This document shows positions 17,801 to 27,093 of a stretch of 64,000 bases of DNA, in pieces; the first letter of the stretch is position 1, and each line of letters starts with the position of its first letter. Where the stretch lies: positions 1 through 64,000 of the forward strand of contig JAJVHZ010000065.1 of NCBI GenBank assembly GCA_022072255.1, in the 5' to 3' direction. The position numbers were made by a program, and so were the translations under genes. Source of the DNA: Gammaproteobacteria bacterium. Its GTDB lineage: Bacteria > Pseudomonadota > Gammaproteobacteria > JAJPIJ01. The notes under the pieces are model-generated. The model ran no database searches, had not been told where the DNA came from, and worked only from the letters and a program-made list of their open reading frames with translations.

Positions 17801-18961
17801 CGGTTGGGCGGGCGCCTCGCGCCATTTGGTTCCCTCGGCGCGGCCTTCCAGAAACGGGAAGCGGTCGGGATCGAAGAGTCGCCCGCCATACGCCGGCAGC
17901 TTCATTCGCTCGTGCTCGACGCCGCCGAATACGGCGCGAAATGTCGAGAGCAACCGCACCCACGCATCCAGCCGCCGCTCCAGAACCTCTTCGCCGTGCT
18001 GGTCGGCGGCCTCCTGCAATTGCGCGATCAAGGTCGAGACGGCGTAATGCTGGTCGTAGAGCGGATCGCCCAGCAGCAACAATCCCCGCTCTTCGGCGCA
18101 GAAGAGAAACACGAGGCGCATCATCACTGTCAGCGCCGATTCGTAGAGCACGGGTTCGGGCACGCGGGCCAGCAACGCGCGCCCGTTGTCCTGGTCGGCG
18201 CGGTCGAGCGATTGGATCAACACCTCGACGGCGCGGCGCACCTGATAACCGAGTTGATCTGTGACCTCTTGCTGATGTTTGGCGCTCTCACGCAGCATCG
18301 CATCAAGCGTCTCGTCATCCGGAACCGCGAAAAATCGCTTCACTCCGAGCAGGCTCGTGAAAGCCTGAAGCGTGATCTTCTCCTCCATCCACAAACTGGC
18401 GTACCACGAAGCGTAGCCGGTCGTTTCGCCGCGCGGCGCGTAAACCAACATCCAGCGTTCGCCGTTGGTGACCAGGCCCAGCTTCACATCCGAAGCGTGC
18501 AGCAACTCCATCATCCGCGTCGCTGGCGAAGCCTTCCAATGGCGTTCGGCGACGGGTTTCTCCAAATCCTGATCCGCCGGGTAGACCTGAATCAGCAATC
18601 GCGGCTGATGAGCGGGTTCGCCATCCGCCGGATTGCGGACAATGATGTCGGGCCGCAGCATCTCGCCGTGTTCCGAAACGGTGGCTTTGATGGTTTCGGG
18701 AATGGATTGGCCTTCGGCGAGGACTTCAGCAGGCAGCCCCAGCGTCTGTTCGAGCACGTATTTGATCCAGGCGCGATGGAGCGCGGGCTTGTCCGCATTC
18801 TCTTCCCACTCTTCAAACGCGAGGCGCAGGTTGCGGTAATGGTCAGGGTCGTGGGCGTCCAGGCCCTGAGGAAAGACCCGTTCGAGCACCGGCATCGTGA
18901 GGAACGGGCCGGAGACTTCGACGAGCGAGAGCCATTCTGCGTGGTGACGTTTGCTGGACAT
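14885..18961 (-). CDS. drmMI: DISARM class 1 DNA adenine methyltransferase DrmMI
   Basis: A 1358-residue protein with methylase motif I DMACGSGAFLVQ near residue 600 and catalytic NPPF near residue 860, the order of an Eco57I/type II-like N6-adenine methylase. The N-terminal 500 residues form the DrmMI-specific region; the C-terminus ends in a lysine-rich low-complexity tail (KKKAATKKSAKGKSG). Methylation of the host genome marks self in DISARM. Between roughly residues 820 and 1200, covering NPPF and the probable target-recognition part, the DNA is much richer in A+T than the flanks, suggesting replacement by recombination. The ATG has AGAGGAT upstream. drmD lies 157 bases upstream, beyond a long inverted repeat. 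Confidence 0.92.
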   Translation of the reverse strand: MSSKRHHAEWLSLVEVSGPFLTMPVLERVFPQGLDAHDPDHYRNLRLAFEEWEENADKPALHRAWIKYVLEQTLGLPAEVLAEGQSIPETIKATVSEHGEMLRPDIIVRNPADGEPAHQPRLLIQVYPADQDLEKPVAERHWKASPATRMMELLHASDVKLGLVTNGERWMLVYAPRGETTGYASWYASLWMEEKITLQAFTSLLGVKRFFAVPDDETLDAMLRESAKHQQEVTDQLGYQVRRAVEVLIQSLDRADQDNGRALLARVPEPVLYESALTVMMRLVFLFCAEERGLLLLGDPLYDQHYAVSTLIAQLQEAADQHGEEVLERRLDAWVRLLSTFRAVFGGVEHERMKLPAYGGRLFDPDRFPFLEGRAEGTKWREAPAQPLPINNRTVLHLLRSLQYLEMQGEARRLSFRALDIEQIGHVYEGLLDHTAKRAATPVLGLIGTKGDEPEIALSELERVRGSGDDELIKFLREQTGKSENALRRLLEAELETDQINRMRAACGNDEALFKRVRPFAAFVRDDSFDRPVVIPQGSVYVTKGTDRRSSGTHYTPRSLTEPIVQYTLEPLVYVGPAEGKPKEEWRLRSPRELLDLKICDMACGSGAFLVQACRYLSERLVEAWEEIEKEQPGAPRITPEGAVATGALDEALIPQETDERMSYAQRIIAQRCLYGVDKNPLAVEMAKLSLWLLTLAKDKPFTFLDHAVRPGDSLVGIHHLDQIRYFTLDLDNKQKSYFTSAVEKVADEVIALRKRIEARPAEHVEDAEIQQQLLAEAEAKTAQLRYAADLLVAVEFRTGNARQKEDWQNNAAIQANYYVENKEIGKFKEAAEKVLNGRMTFHWPLEFPEVFVERNGFDMLVGNPPFLKGIDINKVCGEGYRSYIGEQIANGQKASYADICAFFLLRGGSLLNSSGFIGYITTNTISQGDTRQLGLDQLLREGLSLIRANTNVNWYGAASVIVTLVWMTRYKWSGVFSLDGKLTSQISSALTEIGRNTGNPYKLKSNEGAAFKGSTTGCVGFVLERPEVEQLLQSNPKNTDVIQPFLGGQEFNTDPIREPKRWVINFRDWDYEKASEYPECLRILEVRVKPYFDSRTGQIHEPDFWKFSDKRLESYAKIRNLPRVLFHSFTSKYVNFDFVPTGWVYSAPHVVIGLQKYGSFAVLQSAAHVSWAYRYCSTMGATLRYAPSDLFDTFPFPVATNMLEEVGDQYHIHRQSIMLARQEGLTKTYNRFHNPEESSTDIGRLRELHQEMDEAVARAYGWTDLRLDHDFHETKQGVRFTISEAARREVLDRLLELNHQRYAEEVAEGLHEKGAKKKAATKKSAKGKSGTGKAAPGGVKRQPELFATSDQKDLFED

Positions 18962-19000
18962 TCCGATTCAATCCTCTTTCAACATTCCAGGTAGGGCAGA

Positions 19001-19093
19001 GAGATTACGGAACAAACGGAAATAACGGAACAGACGGAAAAATCTCCGGAATACTTCCGTTTGTTCCGTTATTTCCGTTTGTTCCGTAATCTC
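19001..19093. repeat. Long near-perfect inverted repeat (39-bp arms) between drmD and drmMI
   Basis: The left arm 19001-19039 and right arm 19055-19093 are reverse complements with one mismatch; the 15-base loop is 19040-19054. The arms are built from ACGGAACAA / ACGGAAATA-like units, as in GAGATTACGGAACAAACGG. A smaller inverted pair, GGTAGGG (18990-18996) and CCCTACC (19117-19123), encloses it and touches the drmD stop codon. Transcribed from drmD toward drmMI it would fold into a very stable hairpin. It could be a processing or attenuation structure or a dispersed palindromic element. Confidence 0.85.
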
Positions 19094-19118
19094 TTCCGTT
19101 TTCCCAAATATCAAAACC

Positions 19119-22100
19119 CTACCTTCCATATCTGCCCGCCAACATCTCCGGCACGAGATAGGTCACCGCCACTGGAAACATTCGCGGCTGCGGGTCGGCG
19201 AAACGGGCGCGGATGGCGGCCTGCTCGCGTTCGATCTCAGCCGGGATGGCGCGGACGCGGGCGCGCAACGCGTCGTAGTTGCGCTCGAACTGTTCTCGCT
19301 CGGCGGGCGCCAGGCCGGGCAGGAAGCTTTGAGTCAATTCCGGGTCGTCCAATTGCTCCTGAATCGAATTGAGCAGTTCGGTCATGATCGTTTTGATGTC
19401 GGCGGCCTCTTTTTCGGCGCGCACGGTCAGCGTCTTCTGCAAACTCTCGGCGCGCTCTTTCATGCGGGCTTCGAGCGCCAGCCGCAGCGATTCGGAATTC
19501 TTCGGCCACAATTTGATCAAATCCTGTTTGACCATTTCGGAAGGCTCGCGGTCGGTGGCGGCGCGCAGCGCGTCTTCCATCTCGCGCAGCGTATTGAATC
19601 GCGAGAATCGCCCGCCGATCAACTGGCCGCCGGCGGTGATGACTTCTTCGTGCAGCCGATGGCGGTCGCCGCCGATGACGACCAGGCGCGCGTGCGCGAT
19701 CATCGCCGGGTGGCGTAGCGCCGAATCAGGCGCGATGCGGGCGGCGATGCGATTCAAACGCTTGCTGCCTTCCAGCGACCAGACCTCGGCGCGCAACAAC
19801 CGCAGGCTCATTTGAACCAGGCGATGGTTGAGGTGAACGAGAACAACATCTTCGCGGCCCCGCGCCAAATTATGGTCGAAGGTGAACGGGCGGACTTGTT
19901 CCTTGAACAACGGGTGCGCCAGCCCGTCGGCGCACAGCCCCCAACTGCCCGACAACGCGGGCAGATGAAAGACAGGGCATTTGCGCTGATTGGGATCGGG
20001 CCAAACACCTTCGACTTCGGCCTGGATCAACGGCGGCTGATCGGCCAGCGCCAGCGCGACCTCTACGACCTTCTGAATATTTTCGGGCGACAGTCGCAGC
20101 TCGCGTTTGGTCTCGTGCAAACGATCCATCAATTCCCTGATCTGCTTCTGTAAGTCGCGCTCGAATTTGAAGAGCTTGCGCACTGGCTCGGCTTCGTCTT
20201 CGGCCCGGCGCGTATCCAGGCGGCTGCGGCGGCCCAGCATCGCTTCTTCGACCTGTTGAGCGATGACGGGGCCGACTTTGCCCAAATCTTCGCGGATCGT
20301 TTCGACCTTCCGCACGGCGCGCATCAGGAATTCCAGATCGGCTTCGAGATCGCCGACGGAGGTTTCGGCCAGGTTGCGCTCGCGCTCGCGGTAGCCCTTG
20401 CCGACGAAGTGATGGATCAGCACCTGCTTGGCCTTTTGTCCGTGGCGGTCTACGCGGCCATTGCGCTGTTCCAGGCGGTTGGGATTCCAGGGGATTTCGT
20501 AATGAATCAGCCGCGAGCAGTGATTTTGCAGGTCAATGCCTTCGCTGGCGGCGTCGGTGGCAAGCAGGATGCGCACGGGACTTTGTTCGGGATCGGTCTG
20601 GAACGCGGCCTTGATCTCTTCGCGCTTGTCGGCGTCCATCCCGCCGAACATCGTCATCAGCCGGTCGCCGCCGGTCAGCCCCTCGGCGGCCAGAACCGAG
20701 TAGAGCCAATTCTGCGTCGCGCGGTATTCGGTGAAGATGATGACGCGGTTGTTCGACCATTTGCCGCCGGGCCGAATGTTTTCGTGTAGCCAGGCGACGA
20801 GAGTTTTGGCTTTGGCGTCGAGATGCGCCGAGGCGGACTCCGCCCAGGTCTTCATCTGTTTGAGCAGGGCGGCTTCTTCGCCGGAGAGTTCCTGAAACAG
20901 CAGGCTCGCCGAATCAACCGCATCGTCGGTGGCGTCCTCTGCTTCGTCGTCAATCCAGTATTCCTCTTCGACGCGATCAATCTGTCGCTGCAAGACGCCG
21001 GGTGTGGGCTTGGCGGCGGATTTGCGGCGTTTGGAATTCTTGATCGTCTTTTCGTGTTGATCGAGCGTGCGCGCGAAAGCGGCGGGGCTGGAGAAGAGCC
21101 GCTTTTTGAGCGTCTTCAGAACGAATTCGGTGGCGACGCGCTGGGCAGTGTCTGAAGCTTTCGCGCTTCGCAGTTTTGCGTATTCGCGCAGCGCCGCGTG
21201 TATCTGGCGCTCTTCGGCCGGGTAATCCACTTCAAGAGATTCAATTGATCGCGTCGCAAAACGGGGATTGCCGAAATCATCCACGGCGAGGGCGGGATCG
21301 GATTTCAGCCGCCGAACCATCACGGCATCCAACTGTTTCCTGTCGGGCGACGTGCCGCGCGCGAACCGCTGATTGTCGAGCAGCTCCAGCAGCGCCGAGA
21401 AACTCTCCGGATAGCCGTTGTGTGGCGTGGCGGTCAAAAAGAGTTTGTGTTCGAAGTGCGGGGCGAGCAATCGGATGGCCTCGGTGCGTAAAGAATCTGT
21501 CGCGTATTTGCCGCGTCCTGACGGAGCGCAGTTGTGCGCTTCGTCCACGATCAGCGCGTCGTAGCGTCGCGGGTAGACCGATTCACCCTCCGACGGCAGC
21601 GTCTCTTTGAAAAGCCGCAGCGGGCGTTCGCGCTTGAGGAAATCAATCGAGGTGATGAGGCGCGGAAAATGCGACCAGGGGTTGACGTGGATTCCGCGCT
21701 TGCGACGCAGGTCTTTCAGCAGATCGCTGTCAACGATGCGGAAATCGAGACCGAATTTGTCGCGCATCTGGTCGCGCCATTGCATCTGCAACGAGGCTGG
21801 GCAGACGACCAGAACCCGCCGCGCGCGATGCCGGATGATGAGTTCGAGGATCGTCATTCCGGCTTCAATGGTCTTGCCGAGTCCGACGTCGTCGGCGATG
21901 AGCAAACTGACGCGCGGCATCTGGATGGCGCGGAAGACCGGATCGAGTTGGTAATCTTCGATGGAGATGCCCGACCTGAACGGCGATTGGATCGAGCGGA
22001 TGTCGGCGGTCGAAGCGGCGCCCCAACGCACCGCGTCGAGAAATGCGTCCAGCCTGTCAGGAGAATCGAAGCCGGTCGGTTCAGGCAAAGCGACTCGCTC

Positions 22101-22325
22101 AATGACCGACGCGCCAGGTTCCAGTTCCCAGATCACTTGCAACTCTTCTCCCAACGCGTCGTCTTCGACGGATGAGAGCGTGACCAGATGCTGGGCGCCG
22201 TTGGACAGAGTTTTCACCGGGGTCAGGGGCAGAGCGCTTTTGGCGATTTCACTGACAATGTACCTGCGCTGCCTGATGTTCACGAGTTGGCCTTGTTCCG
22301 GCGGTCTGGTTGTAGCAAAAGCCAT
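19119..22325 (-). CDS. drmD: DISARM class 1 SNF2-family helicase DrmD
   Basis: The ATG at 22325 has a GTGGGAG ribosome site; a start at 22394 is possible but lacks one. The 1068-residue protein has the SNF2 order of motifs: Walker A-containing LIADDVGLGKTIEAGMTILE near residue 145, CPASLQMQWRDQM, DEAH in LIVDEAHNCAPSG near 259, FLTATPHNGY, then C-terminal IIFTEYRATQNWL and EQRNGRVDRHGQ near 620. The C-terminal third is helical and charged, with possible coiled coils. DrmD is the class 1 marker of DISARM and is thought to act on DNA with the DrmA-DrmB complex. It is first in the operon; drmMI follows after the inverted repeat. Confidence 0.92.
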   Translation of the reverse strand: MAFATTRPPEQGQLVNIRQRRYIVSEIAKSALPLTPVKTLSNGAQHLVTLSSVEDDALGEELQVIWELEPGASVIERVALPEPTGFDSPDRLDAFLDAVRWGAASTADIRSIQSPFRSGISIEDYQLDPVFRAIQMPRVSLLIADDVGLGKTIEAGMTILELIIRHRARRVLVVCPASLQMQWRDQMRDKFGLDFRIVDSDLLKDLRRKRGIHVNPWSHFPRLITSIDFLKRERPLRLFKETLPSEGESVYPRRYDALIVDEAHNCAPSGRGKYATDSLRTEAIRLLAPHFEHKLFLTATPHNGYPESFSALLELLDNQRFARGTSPDRKQLDAVMVRRLKSDPALAVDDFGNPRFATRSIESLEVDYPAEERQIHAALREYAKLRSAKASDTAQRVATEFVLKTLKKRLFSSPAAFARTLDQHEKTIKNSKRRKSAAKPTPGVLQRQIDRVEEEYWIDDEAEDATDDAVDSASLLFQELSGEEAALLKQMKTWAESASAHLDAKAKTLVAWLHENIRPGGKWSNNRVIIFTEYRATQNWLYSVLAAEGLTGGDRLMTMFGGMDADKREEIKAAFQTDPEQSPVRILLATDAASEGIDLQNHCSRLIHYEIPWNPNRLEQRNGRVDRHGQKAKQVLIHHFVGKGYRERERNLAETSVGDLEADLEFLMRAVRKVETIREDLGKVGPVIAQQVEEAMLGRRSRLDTRRAEDEAEPVRKLFKFERDLQKQIRELMDRLHETKRELRLSPENIQKVVEVALALADQPPLIQAEVEGVWPDPNQRKCPVFHLPALSGSWGLCADGLAHPLFKEQVRPFTFDHNLARGREDVVLVHLNHRLVQMSLRLLRAEVWSLEGSKRLNRIAARIAPDSALRHPAMIAHARLVVIGGDRHRLHEEVITAGGQLIGGRFSRFNTLREMEDALRAATDREPSEMVKQDLIKLWPKNSESLRLALEARMKERAESLQKTLTVRAEKEAADIKTIMTELLNSIQEQLDDPELTQSFLPGLAPAEREQFERNYDALRARVRAIPAEIEREQAAIRARFADPQPRMFPVAVTYLVPEMLAGRYGR

Positions 22326-22815
22326 GCGGACTCCCACTGTGTCTTGATTGGCTGAATTTCTTTTGTTGGGCACGAGATCAATAAATCGGAGCAATTAATG
22401 AGGTCGGCGGTATGATAAACAAAAATTGGAGTGATTTGCCAGAAGATTATTGGAAAGCTCCTTTGCGGAAAAGAAGTGTTCTTTCGGTAGGCGTCGTGCA
22501 TTTGAGAAAAACTGTACCTGGTCTGATGATCCCTCCCAATCAATCGCGAGATGTGGTAATAATCGGCCGAACTGGCTGTCCTTCCAATCAAAAAGTACGC
22601 GACCGACATTGCCAAAGACGACGAGATGCCTCGAACCAATCTCGTCGAAATTGAGAGTCTGATCGAGCAGATTCAGGGAACGAATCTGAATCCGTGAGCC
22701 AAAAAGAAAATCGAGTGACTGTCAATGACTGTCCTGAACCTGGTGAAGTGCGAATTGAAATTGCCGGATAGCGCTTGCCCATAGTATTTGCGCCCTGCCA
22801 TCAATAGGAAATTTT
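22326..22815. other. Intergenic region with a short unclassified reading frame
   Basis: This gap separates the leftward drmD from the rightward ARPP-1 pseudogene and must hold divergent promoters; a TTGCCG/CATAGTAT pair near 22760-22790 is a weak candidate for the right-hand gene. A plus-strand frame at 22563-22697 reads like real protein near its end (RTNLVEIESLIEQIQ) but has two stops directly upstream and no partner. It may be a remnant of an unidentified gene, possibly the N-terminal part of a transposase; I cannot confirm this. Nothing else convincing is seen. Confidence 0.5.
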
Positions 22816-23767
22816 ATGCTCGCTGAAAACTACACCGTATCGCAGCCCTATGCCTGCCATAACCTCACCATCTTTCTGATTCACGGAGAGGAGAAGCTGC
22901 CTGACGCCCGGTTCCTGACCTTATAAGAGGCGTTGGAGCAAGAGAAATTGATCGTCCACGAGACCGAGGATGTCAATGAACGGGCGATTGAAAATTTGTC
23001 GTTCGAGGAGGTTTACCTGCAAGCGGGCGACATCGTCAAAGGCGGGTTGCAGGATCGCGTCTTCACCTATGAGGTGATCGTATCGGCGCAATCAGGGAAT
23101 TCCGGTTGGGGCGTTCTGCCTGGAGCAGGGCCGATGGCATCAACGCGAGGATGAGGCGGGAGGAGAGGAGTCGGCGGTCAGGTTTCAATCGGCGGAACGC
23201 CGCCCGCATTCCAAGGATCTGAAGATCGCCGCGTTCGTCCATCAATCGCAAGGTGAAGTGTGGGACAAGGTGTCGGAGGCTCAGGACAAGCTGACCGCGA
23301 GATTGGGCGCGCAGGTGAGGGCGGAGCGTTCGGCGACCAGCCTGCAACTGACGCTGGAGAACGAGCGGGTTGATCGAACCGTCGAGAAATACATGCGTGA
23401 ATTGTCGGCGTTGATTGACGGCGCTGATGGGAACGTGATCGGCTATGCGTTCGCGATCAACGGCAAGGTCAACAGCGCCGACATCTACGCGACGGGCGAT
23501 CTGTTCAGAAAGCTCTGGCTGAAGCTGTTGAAAGCGAGCGCGGTCGAAGCTCTGGCCGAATTCGAGGAAGGAAAGAGCTTCGCTCCAGTGACTGGCGAAC
23601 AGGTCAAGGTATATCTTGAAGACGCAACGCGCGACAAGGCCGTCGAGCGACAGGTGACGCCGCGCACCCGCGTAGTGACGCAGGAGACGGATAAAACGAT
23701 CCTGCAGGACACCTGCGATCAGGAGCGGAGCGGGATGTGGGTTCACCGAAGCTGCCTGGTTAAATGA
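22816..23767 (+). pseudogene. ARPP-1 domain protein, interrupted by a stop codon and a frameshift
   Basis: The reading from ATG 22816 begins MLAENYTVSQPYACHNLTIF and matches ARPP-1 (ARG and Rhodanese-Phosphatase-superfamily-associated protein). A TAA interrupts it at 22924-22926, after which the same frame continues ALEQEKLIVHETEDVNE. Near 23098 one base seems lost; in the next frame the match resumes IPVGAFCLEQGRWHQRE and continues to the end at 23767, through LKLLKASAVEALAEFEE. Full length would be about 317 residues. ARPP-1 is predicted to belong to nucleotide- or ADP-ribose-based conflict systems and often neighbours an ADP-ribosylglycohydrolase, as here (next ATG two bases after the stop). 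Two lesions make it probably non-functional unless they are assembly errors. Confidence 0.75.
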
Positions 23768-23768
23768 A

Positions 23769-24866
23769 ATGAACGAGATGATTGGCAAAATAGGTCGGAA
23801 GCCGTCGGCGCATATTGCTGGCTGTCTGTTGGGCGGCGCAGTGGGCGACGCGTTGGGAGCGGCGGTCGAGTTCGACACCATTCACGTGATCCGCCACAAA
23901 TACGGATCAGAAGGGATCAGGGATTACGACACCGCTTACGGCCGGCGCGGGGCAATTACCGATGACACGCAGATGACGCTCTTCACCGCAGAAGGATTGT
24001 TGCGCGCCATCACGAGGCAGCGCAACAAAGGCATTTGCCATCCCGCGTCCGTGATTCATCACGCCTACATCCGATGGTTGCACACGCAAGGTGACCGGAG
24101 CCGGTCGCGTGTCGCACAAGACAAGCCAGAGGGTATGGATGACTGGTTGATCGGAGTGAAGGGGCTGCACAGCCGCCGCGCTCCGGGGAATACTTGTTTG
24201 TCGGCGCTGCGCGGCGAGGAGATGGGCGGGATGCAGCGGCCATTGAATAACAGCAAGGGTTGTGGCGGCGTAATGCGTGTGGCGCCGATTGGCCTGGTGG
24301 CCGAAGATGAAGGGCATGCCTATAGTCTCGGCTGCGAAGCTGCGGCCATCACGCACGGCCATCCATCAGGCTATAACTCAGCCGGTTGTTTCGCGGCGAT
24401 CATTTGGCTCCTGGCTGAGGGGCAGTCATTATCCGAAGCTATTGAATTGACACTGAGACAACTTGAAAAGGCGGAAAACGAAGATCACGAGGAATGCGCG
24501 GCGGCCATCCGGCAAGCCGTGGCGCTGTGGCGGAACCTCGATCTGGCGCCGTCGCCTGAAGCCATTGAGCGGATGGGCGGCGGCTGGGTGGGCGAAGAGG
24601 CTCTGGCCATCTCACTTTACTGCGCGCTGGTTGCGCAAGACGACTTCGCGCGCGGCGTTTTGCTGTCGGTTAATCACAGCGGCGACAGTGACAGCACAGG
24701 AGCGATCACCGGAAACATTCTCGGTCTGATGCTTGGCGTCGAAGCCATCCCTGAAAAATGGCTGGCCGAACTGGAACTACGCGCGGAGATAGCGGCAGTG
24801 GCTGATGATCTGTTCAGGCAGTTCGAGGATACTGATGTTTGGTCGGAACGCTTTCCTGGATGGTAA
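23769..24866 (+). CDS. ADP-ribosylglycohydrolase family protein (ARG/DraG-like)
   Basis: A 365-residue protein with the family's metal-binding signatures: [19 protein letters not shown] near residue 20, [16 protein letters not shown] near 65, [17 protein letters not shown] in the middle and [19 protein letters not shown] near residue 300. The aspartates in TDDT and SGDSDST bind two magnesium ions in this family, which removes ADP-ribose from proteins or small molecules. The motifs are complete. It directly follows the broken ARPP-1 gene and was probably translationally coupled to it. With ARPP-1 lost it may act alone. The start is tied to the preceding stop two bases away. Confidence 0.9.
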   Translation: MNEMIGKIGRKPSAHIAGCLLGGAVGDALGAAVEFDTIHVIRHKYGSEGIRDYDTAYGRRGAITDDTQMTLFTAEGLLRAITRQRNKGICHPASVIHHAYIRWLHTQGDRSRSRVAQDKPEGMDDWLIGVKGLHSRRAPGNTCLSALRGEEMGGMQRPLNNSKGCGGVMRVAPIGLVAEDEGHAYSLGCEAAAITHGHPSGYNSAGCFAAIIWLLAEGQSLSEAIELTLRQLEKAENEDHEECAAAIRQAVALWRNLDLAPSPEAIERMGGGWVGEEALAISLYCALVAQDDFARGVLLSVNHSGDSDSTGAITGNILGLMLGVEAIPEKWLAELELRAEIAAVADDLFRQFEDTDVWSERFPGW

Positions 24867-24928
24867 GCCCGCGGTTCGAGTCGAATAACCGGATTCCAAT
24901 ATGTCCGCAAATATGTACGCAAAGCGAA

Positions 24929-24951
24929 ACGGGCGTCATTAAGACGCCCGT
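24929..24951 (-). terminator. Rho-independent terminator of tRNA-Pro
   Basis: ACGGGCGTC and GACGCCCGT form a 9-bp stem with a five-base loop. On the minus strand it lies about 20 bases after the tRNA 3' end and is followed by TTTCGCTTT. The opposite strand lacks a T tract, so it mainly serves the tRNA. Confidence 0.75.
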
Positions 24952-24970
24952 AAACTATTGAGTCTAAAAG

Positions 24971-25046
<76 letters not shown>

Positions 25047-25133
25047 TATTTCACAAACACAATCTCAGAAAGCTCGCTCAATCTCCGACGCTGGGTTGAA
25101 ATGATGATTGATCAAGTCGCGTTCTCAAGCGGG

Positions 25134-25631
25134 CTAATTAGTAACATCGCGGTTGAGGGTTGTCAATAACTCCTCCGCCATCAATCGTAAGCGTTGAATC
25201 GTTTCGCGTGACAGCCGCGACGCCAGCGGAGATGTAGGTATGACGGCTGGTTGTGTCGGAGGCTGTGTCGGAGGTTCTTGTGGTGGCTCTGTCGGAGGTG
25301 GAGGGCCGAAATCGCTTGCGGTCGCGCCGGGTGGGACAATCTTCAACCGCGTCGCTCCGCCGCGCGCTTCGCTCGATAGTTTGCGCTTGGCGCCCGCGAT
25401 AGTGAAACCTTCTTCGTAGAGCAGTTCCTTGATGCGCAGCGCCATTTCTACATCCTTGCGGCGGTAAGTTCGTTGGCCTGATCTGTTCTTTTGTGGTTGC
25501 AGTGTCGGAAACTCGGTCTCCCAGTAGCGCAGCACGTGCGCCTGCACGCCAACAATTTCGCAGACCTCGCCGATCTTGAAGAAGAGTTTGTCGGGGATTG
25601 GCGGGGCCGGTTGTTGCTGCTGCATAACCAT
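25134..25631 (-). CDS. MerR-family transcriptional regulator
   Basis: A 165-residue protein with an N-terminal MerR winged helix-turn-helix: [20 protein letters not shown], then [15 protein letters not shown] and [19 protein letters not shown] at residues 14-75. The C-terminal half is a proline-rich, probably disordered stretch ([18 protein letters not shown]) and a short terminal helix, with no effector-binding cysteines. This short type commonly follows ihfA and precedes tRNA-Pro, as here. The gene lies 72 bases after ihfA on the same strand. The ligand or signal cannot be read from the sequence. Confidence 0.85.
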   Translation of the reverse strand: MVMQQQQPAPPIPDKLFFKIGEVCEIVGVQAHVLRYWETEFPTLQPQKNRSGQRTYRRKDVEMALRIKELLYEEGFTIAGAKRKLSSEARGGATRLKIVPPGATASDFGPPPPTEPPQEPPTQPPTQPAVIPTSPLASRLSRETIQRLRLMAEELLTTLNRDVTN

Positions 25632-25703
25632 AAGACCGTGAGATAAATTTGTGAGGAATCGAAACCGCTTTGCTCTCGGAAATCAGCCAGGCTGAGTTTG
25701 AAC

Positions 25704-25973
25704 TCAGACCGATTTGATCGCGCGCGCCGGGCGAAAGACGAGCGCGCGTCTCGCGGGTAAATCAATTGACGCGCCAGTCGCAGGGTTGCGTCCACGCCTC
25801 GGCTGGCGTTCAACTATTTCCAGAGTCCCAAAACCAACGATGTGAATTCGGTCGCCGTCGAGCAGTTGTTTCTTGATGGTCGCGAAGATCACATCAATCA
25901 CGCGCTGGCACTCCTGGAGCGAAATTCCGCCGTGTCGTTCATAGACCGCACGCGCTATATCAGCCTTTGTCAT
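25704..25973 (-). CDS. ihfA: Integration host factor/HU family protein, IHF alpha type
   Basis: The ATG at 25973, after AAGGACG, gives 89 residues starting [16 protein letters not shown]. The DNA-bending arm is visible as [20 protein letters not shown], followed by the conserved end [17 protein letters not shown] and HU bend DNA and shape transcription, replication and recombination. The position beside a MerR-like gene and tRNA-Pro supports IHF alpha rather than HU. Its presence next to a tRNA is notable because many integrases need IHF. Confidence 0.88.
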   Translation of the reverse strand: MTKADIARAVYERHGGISLQECQRVIDVIFATIKKQLLDGDRIHIVGFGTLEIVERQPRRGRNPATGASIDLPARRALVFRPARAIKSV

Positions 25974-26148
25974 GGTCACGTCCTTTGCGAAAAAATACCT
26001 GATAACGCTTCGCAAATGACTTTGCGCGTTGATTTTTTTGCGAGCGAGCCAATGTTACGGCCTGCTTTGCGAAAGTGTCAACGATCTTCTTGAAGTTCGG
26101 GTCGAAGATCAGGCGGAAGACGAATCAATCACCGGCCAATCAGATTGA

Positions 26149-27021
26149 TCAGTTCATTTTGGGAATCTGAAAGCGGGAGCGGAGCACAACAATCTGAGTC
26201 TTATCCGGGTCTTCCTCGTCTTGATTGACGGTAATGATGATCATCGGCGAGCCGGGGACCTGAAAGATCACACTCTCGTCGCTTTCGTCTTTGTTATTGA
26301 TTATCGGATCGCCGACCTGCTTTTTATAAAAATCCCTGACCTTGCTGACACTATCGCTGGTGGTCATCCTGGCAAACTCGTTGCCGAGAACCGCGCTTGA
26401 ACCTTTGACCTCCGCATTGGGGTATTTGTAGCGATCCATGCCTGCGGGCAATCCTCCAGGAGCCGGGGGCGGGGGCGGAGGTTGAGGTACGGCTGCGCCC
26501 GCGTCTTCAGCGGCGCGGTTGGCTTCCTCGGCGGCGCGAGCGGCTTCTTCTTTCGCGCGCTCAAGCTCTGCTTGAATTTGCTCACGAACCCGCGCTTCTA
26601 TTTCTTCAGACGAAGGCATGAAAACTTCGGCGCGTTGTTTGGCGCGGATCGCCGAAATGACCATCACGCCGATCCCGCCGCTGACCAGCACGACGCATAG
26701 CAGCGTGATCAAGACCCACTTCCACGCGCCGGATTTTTTCGGCTCAGGATATTGATAATTCGCCGGATAGTTCGGATAGTTTTGCGCCATCGGCGCGCGG
26801 TGGAGCGAAGATGTGTCGGGTACCTGATCGTTACGACGGGCGTCTTGCGCAAATTGGGATTGGTACGGCGCGTCGTATGAGTTGGATGATGGTTGCGGAG
26901 CGTACTGTCGCGTCGTGGCCGAAGTCGCTTCGTTTTCGGCAAAAAGCGGCGCGCCGCATTGGCGGCAAAAACGCGCCGGACGATCTGAATCATATCCGCA
27001 TCGCTGGCATGGTTGCTGCAT
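26149..27021 (-). CDS. Zinc-ribbon single-pass membrane protein
   Basis: A 290-residue protein. Residues 4-24 form a zinc ribbon with two CxxC pairs (CQRCG, CRQCG). A disordered, Gln/Pro/Asn-rich stretch follows to about residue 100, then a transmembrane helix [20 protein letters not shown]. After it comes a charged Glu/Ala-rich coiled coil ([20 protein letters not shown]) and a proline run, then a folded C-terminal domain of about 100 residues with [20 protein letters not shown], likely extracytoplasmic. The layout fits bacterial zinc-ribbon envelope sensors, but the function is unknown. It is transcribed away from the hydrolase gene. Confidence 0.75.
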   Translation of the reverse strand: MQQPCQRCGYDSDRPARFCRQCGAPLFAENEATSATTRQYAPQPSSNSYDAPYQSQFAQDARRNDQVPDTSSLHRAPMAQNYPNYPANYQYPEPKKSGAWKWVLITLLCVVLVSGGIGVMVISAIRAKQRAEVFMPSSEEIEARVREQIQAELERAKEEAARAAEEANRAAEDAGAAVPQPPPPPPAPGGLPAGMDRYKYPNAEVKGSSAVLGNEFARMTTSDSVSKVRDFYKKQVGDPIINNKDESDESVIFQVPGSPMIIITVNQDEEDPDKTQIVVLRSRFQIPKMN

Positions 27022-27093
27022 AATGGCGCCTCGAAACTTTCACTGGTTTTTGTTCTTGTGCACTTGCGCGCCACATCATCACGCAGTAAAGAG

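Noticed and set aside
16994-18994. Long plus-strand frame of 666 codons
   Set aside because: It lies fully antisense to drmMI, has basic low-complexity content and matches no family; it is a shadow frame of GC-rich coding DNA.
22412-22662. Short plus-strand frames upstream of ARPP-1
   Set aside because: Composition is unlike protein, the frames overlap each other, and none has a ribosome site; described only as intergenic.
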